Below are positions 1 through 7,922 of a stretch of 64,000 nt of DNA, piece by piece. Each line of letters starts with the position of its first letter. Position 1 is the stretch's first letter. The notes below the pieces were generated by a model that was given only the letters and a program-made list of their open reading frames with translations, searched no databases and was not told the DNA's origin. Origin of the DNA: Kiloniellaceae bacterium (GTDB lineage Bacteria > Pseudomonadota > Alphaproteobacteria > Kiloniellales > J153); assembly GCA_021776095.1 (NCBI GenBank), contig JAJFGO010000061.1, positions 1 through 64,000 of the forward strand. Reading direction: 5' to 3'. Made by a program: the position numbers and the translations under genes.

Positions 1-321
1 CTGATGCTACCCCTGGCTCTGGCGATCGACCGGCCCTGGACCCTGGCACCCGGCGCGGCGGCGGTCGCGTCCGTGGTCGGACTGGCGGTCCTGTCCACGG
101 CCTTCGCCTACTTCCTCTACTTCCGCATTCTGACCCTGGCCGGATCGACCAACCTCATGCTGGTCACTTTTCTGGTCCCGGTCAGCGCCATCCTGCTCGG
201 CACCCTGGTCTTGGGCGAGCGCCTGGGCTGGAGTGCCTACGCCGGCATGGGCCTGATCTTCGCCGGACTGGCGGCGGTCGACGGGCGGGTCCTTGGGTGG
301 TTGCGGCCTGCGCGGGCCTAA
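1..321 (+). CDS. EamA/DMT-family transporter, C-terminal part (cut by window start)
   Basis: About 106 residues of a hydrophobic protein whose reading frame is open to the left edge, so the true start lies outside the window. The visible part has about three membrane-spanning stretches, with motifs typical of the second EamA repeat: an Ala/Phe-rich helix containing AFAYFLYF, then a TNLMLVTFLVPVSA helix and a C-terminal GMGLIFAGL helix. The family (drug/metabolite transporters, about 280-300 residues, ten helices in the inner membrane) exports small metabolites. The substrate cannot be read from sequence. Its stop codon overlaps that of the convergent CoA-transferase gene by two bases. Confidence 0.8.
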   Translation: MMLPLALAIDRPWTLAPGAAAVASVVGLAVLSTAFAYFLYFRILTLAGSTNLMLVTFLVPVSAILLGTLVLGERLGWSAYAGMGLIFAGLAAVDGRVLGWLRPARA

Positions 322-1535
322 ACCACACCGCGCTTGCGGAAATCATCTAAATCAGAATCGCTTAATCCCAATAGCTCGCCCAATACCTCATCCGTATGCT
401 GGCCCATTCGCGGCGGGTGGCGGCGGTATTCGACCGGCGTTTCGGAGAACTTGATCGGGTTGCCGATCAGGTCGACCGCGCCGCCCTGAATGCCGGGGTA
501 GGGCACCCGGATTTTCATACCGCGGTGCTGAACGTGCGGGTCGGCGAAGACCTGGTCCAGATTGTTGACCGGTCCTGATGGCACGCCGCGCGTCGCCAGG
601 CCCTCGAGCCATTCGTCTTGGGTCTTTTTCACGGTGTAGTCGGGCAGAATGGCATAGAGCGCCACGCGATTGGCGCAGCGCAGGGTGTTGGTCGCGAAGC
701 GCGGATCGTCGGGCAGGTTCGGCGCACCGGCGAAGGTGCAGAACTTGCGAAACTGGGAATCGTTGCCGACCGCCAAAATGAAATGTCCGTCGGCGCAGGG
801 CAGGACCTTGTAGGGCACGATGTTGGGATGCTCGTTGCCCCGGCGCACCGGCACCTCGCCCGAGGTCAGGTAGTTCAGCCCTTCGTTGACCAGCCAGGCG
901 ATCTGGGTGTCGAGCAGGGCCAGGTCGATGTATTGGCCGCCGCCGCCGGCATCGCGATGGCGCAGGGCGGCCAGGATCGCGGTCGAGGCATACATGCCGC
1001 ACATGACGTCGGCGATGCCCACGCCGACCTTGATCGGCTCGCTGTCCGGCTCGCCGGTCAGGCTCATGATGCCGCCCATGCCCTGGGCCAGGTAATCGTA
1101 GCCGGCACGCGGCGCATAGGGGCCGGTCTGGCCGAAGCCGGTGACCGAGCAGTACACCAAGTCGGGGAATTCGGCTTTGAGGTCGGCGTAGCCCAAACCG
1201 TACTTGGCCAGACCGCCGACCTTGAAATTCTCGACCAGGATGTCGCACTTGGCGAGCAGGCGCTTGGCCAGGGCCTGGCCCTCGGCTTGGGCGATGTCCA
1301 GGGTGACGGAGCGTTTGTTGCGGTTCGACGAGAGGTAATAGGCGCTTTCGCGGGTCTCGGCCCCGGTTTCGTCCTTCAGGTAGGGTGGGCCCCATTTGCG
1401 TGTGTCGTCGCCCTCGCCCGGGCGTTCGATCTTGATCACCTCGGCGCCCAGGTCGCCGAGCAACTGGGTACAGGTCGGCCCGGCCAGGATGCGGGTCAGA
1501 TCGAAGACACGCAGGCCGGTAAGCGGTCCGGACAT
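318..1535 (-). CDS. CaiB/BaiF family (class III) CoA-transferase
   Basis: A 405-residue cytoplasmic enzyme of the family III CoA-transferases, which move CoA between carboxylic acids through an aspartyl-CoA intermediate. The N-terminus has the family signature GLRVFDLTRILAGP, followed by LGDLGAEVIKIERPG. The catalytic-Asp region reads TGPYAPRAGYDYLAQG, near residue 150, and the C-terminus has GQHTDEVL. Length is normal for the family. An in-frame Met lies 24 codons further upstream. I chose the internal ATG because the CoA-transferase homology begins there and an AGGA-type ribosome site sits about ten bases before it. The acyl substrate is unknown: carnitine, formyl, succinyl and bile-acid enzymes share these motifs. 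It is convergent with the EamA gene. Confidence 0.88.
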   Translation of the reverse strand: MSGPLTGLRVFDLTRILAGPTCTQLLGDLGAEVIKIERPGEGDDTRKWGPPYLKDETGAETRESAYYLSSNRNKRSVTLDIAQAEGQALAKRLLAKCDILVENFKVGGLAKYGLGYADLKAEFPDLVYCSVTGFGQTGPYAPRAGYDYLAQGMGGIMSLTGEPDSEPIKVGVGIADVMCGMYASTAILAALRHRDAGGGGQYIDLALLDTQIAWLVNEGLNYLTSGEVPVRRGNEHPNIVPYKVLPCADGHFILAVGNDSQFRKFCTFAGAPNLPDDPRFATNTLRCANRVALYAILPDYTVKKTQDEWLEGLATRGVPSGPVNNLDQVFADPHVQHRGMKIRVPYPGIQGGAVDLIGNPIKFSETPVEYRRHPPRMGQHTDEVLGELLGLSDSDLDDFRKRGVV

Positions 1536-1763
1536 GAAGATGTTTTCCTTAGTCGTTGTGCTGCGGGGATTTCCGGCACCATCGCGCGTGCCCAGGCCGG
1601 GCGTCAAGGTGGCCGTGGCGGCAACCTGGATCGCGGCCGCCTAGCGAAGTTGTGAAGCGTGCCGTGACCTTTGCGTGAAGATTCCCCCAATTCTTGTTTC
1701 TATACTTCTTAGCGAGATATCGGAGTCGCGGCATAGATCGCGTGAACAGATGAGGGACAAGCG
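1536..1763. other. Divergent intergenic region, no gene seen
   Basis: This 228-base spacer separates the divergently transcribed CoA-transferase and the SCO operon, so it should hold both promoters. A TATACT box lies near 1703 facing the SCO operon. I could not find a convincing -35 partner. Confidence 0.4.
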
Positions 1764-2198
1764 ATGCGGACAATTGCGGTGACGGCGGTGGCGGCCGCTA
1801 TGCTTTTCAGCCTTGGCCAGGGCGCCGCCCAGGCGGCGACGCCGGAGCGGGTGCAGGTGACCGGCGAGGTGATCGATTCTTGGTGCTACCTGACCGAGAT
1901 CATGTACCCGGAGGGCAGCGCCCATCACCTCTGCGCCATTTGGTGCGCCGCCGGCGGTATTCCCGTCGGTATCAAGGGCGACGATGGCAAGGTTTATACG
2001 GTGCTTAAACTGGGCGCCGATACGACCAGTGTCGCCAGCCCCGGCGTTTTGGAAATCCAAAGCCGCCAAGTGAAGGTCGATGGCGATCTCTATGTGCGCG
2101 ACGGGATCAATTACCTGACCATCGGCAAGATCGTCAGCGATCAAGGCATCGTCAATCTAACCCACGACGAATACGGCATTCAGCCGTTCGGGGAGTAG
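1764..2198 (+). CDS. Secreted small protein with conserved Cys/His cluster, SCO operon gene 1
   Basis: A 144-residue protein with a clear signal peptide of about 25 residues (basic start, Ala/Val-rich core, AQAA end). The mature part contains a WCYLTE motif, then HHLCAIWCAAGGIP, then KVYTVLKLG. That gives three Cys and two His in a compact patch that could bind a metal. It is the first gene of a tight operon, five bases before the next gene, which it resembles (V-I/V-D, then C-x-L, then Cys/His, then C-x-x-G-G, then D-G-K/R). The third gene is a SCO copper protein. I do not recognise a named family. A periplasmic copper-handling role is inference from the cysteines and the neighbour. Confidence 0.75.
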   Translation: MRTIAVTAVAAAMLFSLGQGAAQAATPERVQVTGEVIDSWCYLTEIMYPEGSAHHLCAIWCAAGGIPVGIKGDDGKVYTVLKLGADTTSVASPGVLEIQSRQVKVDGDLYVRDGINYLTIGKIVSDQGIVNLTHDEYGIQPFGE

Positions 2199-2202
2199 GA
2201 CC

Positions 2203-2742
2203 ATGCGACATCTTCTAACCGCCGCCGCATTATCCGCGATGCTGATTTCCCCGGCCGCCCAGGCTGCTGAGGCTTGGGGCCTGCCGAACGAGGAGATCGT
2301 GCGCTTCGAGGCCAAGGTGGTCGATATCCTTTGCGAGTTGTCCGGCGACTGCCCGGCCAATTGCGGCGGTGGCGCACGTCAGCTCGGCCTGGTTAACGAC
2401 GAGGGCCGCCTGATCTTGCCCATGAAGAACCAAGTGCCCTTTGCCGGCGCGGCGGCTGAGTTGATCGAATTCTGTGCCAAGCGCGTGGTCGCCGATGGCC
2501 TGATGGTGACCAACCGGGGCTACAGCTTTATGGCGTTGCAGTTCGTGCGCGAAGCGCCCGAGGGGCCCTGGCGCCGGGCCAATCGCTTCCAGGCCAAGTG
2601 GGCCAAGCGCAATGGCGTCGCGGCCGATAGCGACCAGGCCGGCCAGTGGTTCTACAACGATCCGCAAGTGAACGACCTGGTCGCGCGGCAGGGTAAGCTG
2701 GGGCTCGGCCCCAAGGCCGACAAGGACTTCCTGGGAGACTAA
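2203..2742 (+). CDS. Secreted Cys-containing protein, SCO operon gene 2
   Basis: A 179-residue protein with a signal peptide ending near AAQAAEA (residues 1-23). After it comes an ILCELSGDCPANCGGG segment with three Cys, then a single Cys near residue 92 (IEFCAKRV). The arrangement parallels the preceding gene, so the two look like diverged paralogues, this one with a longer C-terminal tail rich in Lys, Trp and Gly. It starts five bases after the previous stop and ends four bases before the SCO gene, so the three are almost certainly co-transcribed. The function is unknown. Export to the periplasm and some role with SCO in copper delivery or thiol chemistry are inferred only from the signal peptide, cysteines and operon. 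Confidence 0.75.
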   Translation: MRHLLTAAALSAMLISPAAQAAEAWGLPNEEIVRFEAKVVDILCELSGDCPANCGGGARQLGLVNDEGRLILPMKNQVPFAGAAAELIEFCAKRVVADGLMVTNRGYSFMALQFVREAPEGPWRRANRFQAKWAKRNGVAADSDQAGQWFYNDPQVNDLVARQGKLGLGPKADKDFLGD

Positions 2743-2746
2743 AACC

Positions 2747-3346
2747 ATGCGGCGCGTCTTCACCTGGCTGGTGCCCATACTGGCGGCCGCGGCGCTCAGC
2801 CTGATGGCGGCAACGGCCGGAGCGCACGATAAGAAACTGCATGCCGCGGCGGCGCCCCTGCCAATCGATCCGGGCGGTCCTTTCGCCCTGATCGATCATC
2901 GCGGCAAGGCGGTGACCGACCGGGATTTCCGCGGACGCCATATGTTGATCTTCTTTGGCTACGCCACTTGCCCCGGTATCTGCCCGACCGGGCTGCGCGG
3001 CATGGCGGCGGCGCTCGATGCCCTAGGGCCTGACGGCGACGGGATCGCGCCGATCCTGGTGACCATCGACCCGGAGCGCGACACGGTCGAAAACCTCGCC
3101 CCGGCGGTGGCCAAGGTGCATCCCCGCCTGATCGGCCTGACCGGCAGCTTCGACCAGCTCAATGCCGCGGCCAAGGCCTACAAGGTCTCCGCCAAGTTGG
3201 TCGGCTGGACCCTGCAGAAGCAGCCGATTGTCGAGCATGGTTCCTACATCTACCTGATGGGCCCCGAGGGCGATTTCCTGACCATCTTCCCGCCCATCAT
3301 GGACCCGGATGAGATGGCGGCGGCGATTCGCAAGTACCTCGGCTAA
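2747..3346 (+). CDS. SCO1/SenC family copper-binding thioredoxin-fold protein
   Basis: A 199-residue exported or membrane-anchored protein. Its N-terminal hydrophobic segment (residues 7-26) is followed by a thioredoxin-like fold. The copper ligands of SCO proteins are all visible: the CPGIC motif (Cys75 and Cys79, within FFGYATCPGICPTGL) and His164 in EHGSYIYL. SCO proteins deliver copper to the CuA centre of cytochrome c oxidase or act as thiol reductants in the periplasm. Length fits the family. A GGGAG ribosome site lies about nine bases before the ATG. No oxidase genes are nearby, so its target is elsewhere in the genome. It is the last gene of the operon with two uncharacterised secreted proteins. 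Confidence 0.92.
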   Translation: MRRVFTWLVPILAAAALSLMAATAGAHDKKLHAAAAPLPIDPGGPFALIDHRGKAVTDRDFRGRHMLIFFGYATCPGICPTGLRGMAAALDALGPDGDGIAPILVTIDPERDTVENLAPAVAKVHPRLIGLTGSFDQLNAAAKAYKVSAKLVGWTLQKQPIVEHGSYIYLMGPEGDFLTIFPPIMDPDEMAAAIRKYLG

Positions 3347-3349
3347 GCC

Positions 3350-4382
3350 TCAATCCACCATGGCATCCATGGCCTGCTCGTCCGGCGAGGCGTCGGGCGC
3401 GGGGAAGGTGGGATAGAGGCCGAGCACAGTCGCGCGCTGTTGGATCAGGCCGAGTACGGTATCGATGTAGGGGGTCTCGATCCCGACCAGGCGGCCCATC
3501 TCCTGCACCGCCGTGACCAGGGCGTCGATTTCCATCGGCCGGCCCCGTTCCAAATCTTGCAGCATGGAGGTCTTGTGTGCACCGACCTCCGCCGCCCCGT
3601 TGATCCGGCGATGCACGTCGACCCGGAAGCGCACGCCCAGGGCCTCGCCAATGGATTGCGCCTCCAGCATCATGCAGCGCGAGAGAATGCGCGTCGCCGT
3701 ATCGGTCGCCACGATGTCCAGGGTCGCCCCGGTCAGGGCGCTGATCGGGTTGAAGCACAGGTTGCCCCACAGCTTGATCCAGATGTCGTCGCGGATATTG
3801 TCGCGTACCGGCGCGCGGAAGCCGGCGCCCTCTAGGACCTCGCTGAGGTCTTGGCAGCGCTTGGACAAGCTGCCGTCCGGCTCGCCCAAGGTGAACTTGT
3901 TGCCGTATTTGTGCACGACGATGCCCGGCGCCTCGATCTCGGTCGCCGGATAGACCACGCAGCCGATCGCGCGCTCGGGCCCCAGGGTCTTCCATTGCCA
4001 GCCGCCGGGATCGACGCTCTGCAGGCGGTGGTTTTCGAATCGGCCCGGCAGCTTGTGGAAATACCACCAGGGCACCCCGTTCATGGCGGTCACGACCGGC
4101 GTGTCGCGACCCAGAAGGGGCAGGAAGTCGGCCGCCGACTCGTAGGCCTGATGGGCTTTCAGGGTCACGAACAGAACGTCTTGCACCGACGGCCTTGGGG
4201 TCGTCGGTGCAAGAGACCTTAGCGACCTGTTCCTCACCGCCCATGCGCAACGTGAGCCCGTTTTTCTGAATCGCCGCCATGTGGGCGCCGCGGGCGATGC
4301 AGGTGACCTCGTGCCCGGCCTTGGCCAGGGGCACCGCCAGGTAACCGCCGATCGCGCCGGCCCCGTAGATTCTGATCTTCAT
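3350..4382 (-). pseudogene. Ketopantoate reductase (PanE/ApbA)-family gene, frameshifted
   Basis: The N-terminal part starts at 4382 with MKIRIYGAGAIGGYLA, the Rossmann NAD(P)H-binding motif of the 2-dehydropantoate 2-reductase family. It continues in one frame to CTDDPKAVG near 4195. The homologous protein then goes on in a different frame from VQDVLFVTLKAHQ to the stop at 3350, including the family motifs TAMNGVPWW and the C-terminal LQDLERGRPMEIDAL region. The full span is 1033 bases, one more than a multiple of three, consistent with one inserted or two missing bases around 4190-4200. Either the gene is broken or the assembly has an indel. Members reduce ketopantoate or related 2-oxoacids. 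Convergent with the SCO operon, only three bases apart. Confidence 0.8.
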
Positions 4383-4505
4383 TCGCCCTCTCCCATCCCT
4401 CCAATGCATGGCCCCCGGGCTCATGCTGCTGGGTGGCGGCGTGGCGGTCGCAACCTAAGGCGTCGGAAACTACGCCCAGGGCGACGTTAGGGAAGGCGGG
4501 AAGGG

Positions 4506-4985
4506 TTAGGGTCGTGGGGCGGCGAGGGCGTCGAGCGCGCCTTGCAGGATGTACGCGGCCGCCATCTTGTCGACCGCGCGGGCGCGGCGCTTGCGGCTCA
4601 GGTCGGCCTCGTCGATCAAGATTCGCTCGACCGCCGCGGTCGAGAGGCGCTCGTCCCAGAACGCTATGGGTAGAGCAATCCCGGCGATTCCTTCTAAATT
4701 GGCCGCGAACTGGCGGACCGAATCGCAGCGTGGGCCCTCGCTGCCATTCATGTTCACCGGCAGGCCTATGATCAGGCCTTCGGCTCGGTGTTCCGCGATA
4801 ACCCGTTTCAGGGCCTCGGCATCCTTGGTGAATTTGGCCCGAAACAGGGTCTCCAAAGGCGAGGCGACGCGCCGGGCGGAATCCGATATGGCCAGGCCGA
4901 TGGTCTTGTCGCCCACGTCCAGGCCGAGCAGACGCGCCCCCGGCGGCAGCAGGCTTGGCAGTTCGTACAAGGGGGCGACGGTCAT
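4506..4985 (-). CDS. ruvX: RuvX/YqgF Holliday junction resolvase-like protein
   Basis: RNase H-fold protein of about 159 residues. It carries the N-terminal LGLDVGDKTIGLAISD strand with the first catalytic Asp, the GLPVNMNGSEG loop, FWDERLSTAAVE with an acidic residue, and the C-terminal DKMAAAYILQ helix with the last Asp. These match YqgF proteins, which process 16S rRNA 5' ends or act as putative Holliday-junction nucleases. An ATG 18 codons upstream at 5039 would add a non-conserved tail, so I chose the start nearer to the fold. Neither start has a strong ribosome site. In many alphaproteobacteria ruvX neighbours gatCAB, which is found about 2.6 kb downstream here in opposite orientation. 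Confidence 0.88.
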   Translation of the reverse strand: MTVAPLYELPSLLPPGARLLGLDVGDKTIGLAISDSARRVASPLETLFRAKFTKDAEALKRVIAEHRAEGLIIGLPVNMNGSEGPRCDSVRQFAANLEGIAGIALPIAFWDERLSTAAVERILIDEADLSRKRRARAVDKMAAAYILQGALDALAAPRP

Positions 4986-5091
4986 GGCGTTTTCGCGTGG
5001 CCTTGAGGGTGGGGCGGGTGTTACCGCGATTTTTACCATTCAGGTCTATCTTGCCGGGCACGCAATGCCAATGAATTGAAGGGGCGAGGCT

Positions 5092-5715
5092 ATGGCAGCA
5101 CCGGCGGACCGCAAAACACGAATACGATTGGGGATCTGGGCGGCTTTAGCCGCCGTGACCCTTGGCCTGGGCCTGGTGGGCCCGGCCGGGCGCGCCGCGG
5201 CAGATCAAGTTCGGGTCGATCTCGGCGCCGCGCCGCGCGATCTGATCGCCCCCAACGCGTTGATCGGGAACTGGCTGACCGTTGTTCGGTATAAGGACCG
5301 GCCGCAACCCGTGCGCCTGGAACTCCATACCGTCGAGCCGGGCAAGACCGCGGGCCGGTTGATCTATTCCAGTCCAAAGCGTTGCTTCGTCGATCTGGAA
5401 TACGGCGGACCCGACCGCGACCGGCACATCTTCTACATTGTGCCGTTCACCAACTGCTTCCGCTATCGCAAGACCGATTACATTTCGATCACCGGGATCG
5501 AGCCCGAGACCCCGGTATTCAGCGACCTTTCAGCGCAAGGGCAGGGTTACCGCCAAGTGCCCAAGGATCAAAGGGCCAGCGCCGACACGGCGGCCAGCGA
5601 TGCCGACCCGCTGGACTCGCCCGCACCCATCGGCGGCGATTTGGCCCAGCAGATGGAATACGTCATCACCCTGGGCGACCAGTCTTTGGAATCCGGCATC
5701 CTGACGCGGCAGTAG
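5092..5715 (+). CDS. Hypothetical exported protein
   Basis: A 207-residue protein with an N-terminal hydrophobic segment (about residues 14-37, ending GRAAAD) that looks like a signal peptide or anchor. The mature part includes NALIGNWLTVVRYKD and two Cys (near residues 103 and 121) in KRCFVDLEYGG and PFTNCFRYRKTDY, which could form a disulfide. The C-terminus is Asp/Ala-rich and probably flexible. A GAGG ribosome site lies just before the ATG, and codon bias fits the neighbourhood. I do not recognise the family. It is divergent from ruvX. Confidence 0.65.
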   Translation: MAAPADRKTRIRLGIWAALAAVTLGLGLVGPAGRAAADQVRVDLGAAPRDLIAPNALIGNWLTVVRYKDRPQPVRLELHTVEPGKTAGRLIYSSPKRCFVDLEYGGPDRDRHIFYIVPFTNCFRYRKTDYISITGIEPETPVFSDLSAQGQGYRQVPKDQRASADTAASDADPLDSPAPIGGDLAQQMEYVITLGDQSLESGILTRQ

Positions 5716-5800
5716 CGGCTTCTGTCGGTCACGATCCGCAATGCTAGGCATCGGGCAAGTTTCGTAACGACGCCGATGGGCTGATTTGGCCCACCGGAGG

Positions 5801-5896
5801 CCGGTTTTTCGCGCCCGCTGGACGTCGTTGCGGCCCACTTGCGGTCACCCGGACCGCGGCGTGGGCCGCGCCTAGCCAGCAGACGCGAAAAACCGG
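5801..5896. repeat. Nested palindromic element between two genes
   Basis: The outer arms at 5801-5821 and 5876-5896 are inverted repeats of 21 bases with two mismatches, both compatible with G-T wobble. Inside lies a perfect 9-base stem (5830-5838 with 5861-5869), and within that a 5-base hairpin (5842-5846 with 5852-5856). The whole could fold into one long RNA or cruciform. It lies after the stop of the exported protein and before the convergent DUF547 stop. It may be a bidirectional terminator or a copy of a dispersed palindromic repeat. Confidence 0.6.
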
Positions 5897-5926
5897 TCAA
5901 ATGATGCGATTTGATCGGAACATGCT

Positions 5927-6790
5927 CTAGTTCGCGTTGCGGGCGTCGTTCAGCGACCAATCGTAGTCGTGATCTGCAATGGTACTCACGCTGGCAAGGC
6001 GAGCCGCCAAGGCCGGCTCGGCGTAACGCGCGAGATGGGCGATGACGGCCCGGTCGTCACGGCCGAAATCTTCCATGAACCAGACGTAGATGCTGGAGAC
6101 GGTGAGCCTGCCATTCTCCAGGCGCACACCGCGCGGTGCGTTCACATAATCCCGCGCCGCCGTCTCCAGTATGGCCTCGGCATTACTGACCGTGACGGCC
6201 TTGCGCGACAGGTTGGGGCAGCCGACCGAGGCGCAATTCAGGGCGTAATGAAGGCGCGGGTCCCGCCAGATGGGGCGAAGGATCCGATGTTCGATATCGT
6301 TGAGGGTGAGAGCCACGCCGGCCACGGTGACAAGCGGCTTGGCCCATGGGCCGTCGGAAAAAAAGCCGGGCGAAATGTCGATGTCGAGAATGCTCTCCAC
6401 CGGGTAGTGCTCAAGGACCACTCGGACCGTCAGGGCATTGTAGAGATTGATCCAGAATGCGCGTTGTTCGTCCCTGTTGTAGCTGTCTATCGGCCGGGCC
6501 GCGAGATCGGCGATATAGCGGTCCAGAACGCGGCGGTCGTTGGCACTGACCCGGCCATAGTCGAAGCGATTCACGTCGTCGCCATCAGTCCTTAGGTAGA
6601 AATCGAGCAGGTTTTGCCAGGGCACGTGGTCAATGGTGGCGGTGGCGGCGGGATCGTGGGCCTGCCAGCGCGGCCAGAGCTTGGCGCTAGGCGCGAAAAG
6701 CGCCTCGAACGACGCGATCCCGGCCAAAGGAAAAGCGACGGCGATGATAAGCAAGCTCCGCAAGGTGAATCGGTATACTCGGTTGCTCAA
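5927..6790 (-). CDS. DUF547 domain protein, TTG start coupled to upstream gene
   Basis: A 287-residue protein with an N-terminal membrane anchor or signal segment (RSLLIIAVAFPLAGIAS) and a DUF547 domain. Conserved stretches are RAFWINLYNALTV, then VTVAGVALTLNDIEHRILR, then YALNCASVGCPNL with two Cys, then YVNAPRGVRLENGRL. The frame is open further upstream, but the best start is TTG at 6790. It is preceded by GGAGG at seven bases and overlaps the TGA stop of the DUF3047 gene as TTGA. DUF547 proteins are widespread and poorly characterised; some resemble cysteine proteases or transglutaminases. The pairing with DUF3047 in one operon suggests a joint envelope role, which is inference. Confidence 0.82.
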   Translation of the reverse strand: MSNRVYRFTLRSLLIIAVAFPLAGIASFEALFAPSAKLWPRWQAHDPAATATIDHVPWQNLLDFYLRTDGDDVNRFDYGRVSANDRRVLDRYIADLAARPIDSYNRDEQRAFWINLYNALTVRVVLEHYPVESILDIDISPGFFSDGPWAKPLVTVAGVALTLNDIEHRILRPIWRDPRLHYALNCASVGCPNLSRKAVTVSNAEAILETAARDYVNAPRGVRLENGRLTVSSIYVWFMEDFGRDDRAVIAHLARYAEPALAARLASVSTIADHDYDWSLNDARNAN

Positions 6791-7431
6791 GAGTCGGCCT
6801 CCAACAATGAAGGTTTCACCCGGCCGCCACGGCGTTTCGCTGCGTAGCGCCGTGCCAGAACCTGGGGTGAAGCGCCGAAGTGGAACAGCGCGTGAATCTC
6901 CAGCCAACCCCAAACGATAGCCAGAGGGTGCCGGCCCTCGAATCGGCGCGAGGAGGTGACCAGAGGCGGCTCTTCAATGCATCGGGTCGGGCCCGATCGC
7001 TCCCAAAAGGGTAGGCTATCGGCGTCCAAGGGAAACACGAGGTGCACCGCGAGCGAGCGGTCGTCCTGGCCGATCTTGGAAAGATCGGTCGGGGCCCCTG
7101 ACTCGTCCACACGCCAGCGCCAGATTAGCCGGCGCTTCACGCCCATATCGCCGGGCACGGGGCGATAGAGGAAGGCCACGGCGTTCTCTGCGCTGAGCCG
7201 AATGCCGCCGGGGTCTTGCTGGGCGAAGCGGGCCGGCGCCTTTCCGGGTACGCCTAGCACCTTCCAGCCGTCCCGGCGCAATTCGTCCGGCAAGGCCGCT
7301 TCGTCCCCCTGTTGCACGGCTGACTTGTCTTGGCCCGCGGCGGCGGGCGCAGCCAAAAACAGCAGTCCGACCAAGCCTAGGGTGCCGAGCCCCAATGCGG
7401 TCCAAGTCACGATGGTTGCGGCGCGTTGCAT
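6787..7431 (-). CDS. DUF3047-like exported protein
   Basis: A 214-residue protein with an N-terminal signal or anchor (residues 8-32, ending PAAAG) followed by a DUF3047-like pattern: DGWKVLGVPGKAPARF, then IRLSAENAVAFLYRP, then IWRWRVDESGAPTDLSKIGQDDRSLAVHLVF. The second half (from about FWERSGPTRC) matches the family less well than the first. A small internal frameshift or a diverged tail is possible, so I am less sure of the C-terminus. Translationally coupled to the downstream DUF547 gene through a TTGA overlap at 6787-6790. Function unknown; exported by sequence. Confidence 0.65.
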   Translation of the reverse strand: MQRAATIVTWTALGLGTLGLVGLLFLAAPAAAGQDKSAVQQGDEAALPDELRRDGWKVLGVPGKAPARFAQQDPGGIRLSAENAVAFLYRPVPGDMGVKRRLIWRWRVDESGAPTDLSKIGQDDRSLAVHLVFPLDADSLPFWERSGPTRCIEEPPLVTSSRRFEGRHPLAIVWGWLEIHALFHFGASPQVLARRYAAKRRGGRVKPSLLEADS

Positions 7432-7634
7432 GGGCTAAGAGATAGGCTCCGATTTCGGGCCGGTAAGGCGGCTACCCATCAAGCCCTGTTCAATAAGGTG
7501 TGAACGCTGGAGGCCTTGAAAAGGGTGCCTCGGGCCAGCTTGCGAGCCCGTGGGCGTGGTGGTAATTTCCCGCTCCGCTCGCGCGCAGCCTGGGCTGACG
7601 CGCTTCTCTTCAACAGAATCCAGAGCCGATAGAC

Positions 7635-7922
7635 ATGGCGGTCGATAAAGCCACGATCGGGCATATCGCCAAGCTGGCCCGAATTCGGATACCGGAGGCC
7701 CAGCAGGAGGCCTTGACCGGCGAGTTCAACAATATCCTCGGCTGGATCGAGCAATTGGGCGAACTCGATACCGAGGGGGTCGAGCCCATGACCAGCGTGG
7801 TCGAGGTGCGCCCAACCTTGCGCGCGGACGCGGTGACCGACGGCGATTGCCGCGACCAGGTGCTCGCCAATGCGCCCGAACCCGCCCACGGCTTCTACGC
7901 CGTGCCCAAGGTGGTCGAGTAA
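7635..7922 (+). CDS. gatC: Aspartyl/glutamyl-tRNA amidotransferase subunit C
   Basis: A 95-residue protein with the canonical GatC pattern: [14 protein letters not shown] at the start, [21 protein letters not shown] in the middle and [10 protein letters not shown] towards the end. GatC tethers GatA and GatB in the cytoplasmic amidotransferase that converts Glu-tRNA(Gln) or Asp-tRNA(Asn) to the amide form, needed where GlnRS or AsnRS is absent. Its stop overlaps the gatA start by one base (TAATG), so the two are coupled. Confidence 0.96.
   Translation: MAVDKATIGHIAKLARIRIPEAQQEALTGEFNNILGWIEQLGELDTEGVEPMTSVVEVRPTLRADAVTDGDCRDQVLANAPEPAHGFYAVPKVVE

Noticed and set aside
618..1655. Long plus-strand open frame opposite the CoA-transferase
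   Set aside because: Mirror of a GC-rich gene; no start site or domain. The same holds for 7895-9433, 15623-17167, 27661-29136, 37362-38528 and 56544-57659.
7432..7634. Small gene or transposase relic before gatC
   Set aside because: Only short, unrecognised open stretches; no repeat or domain seen.
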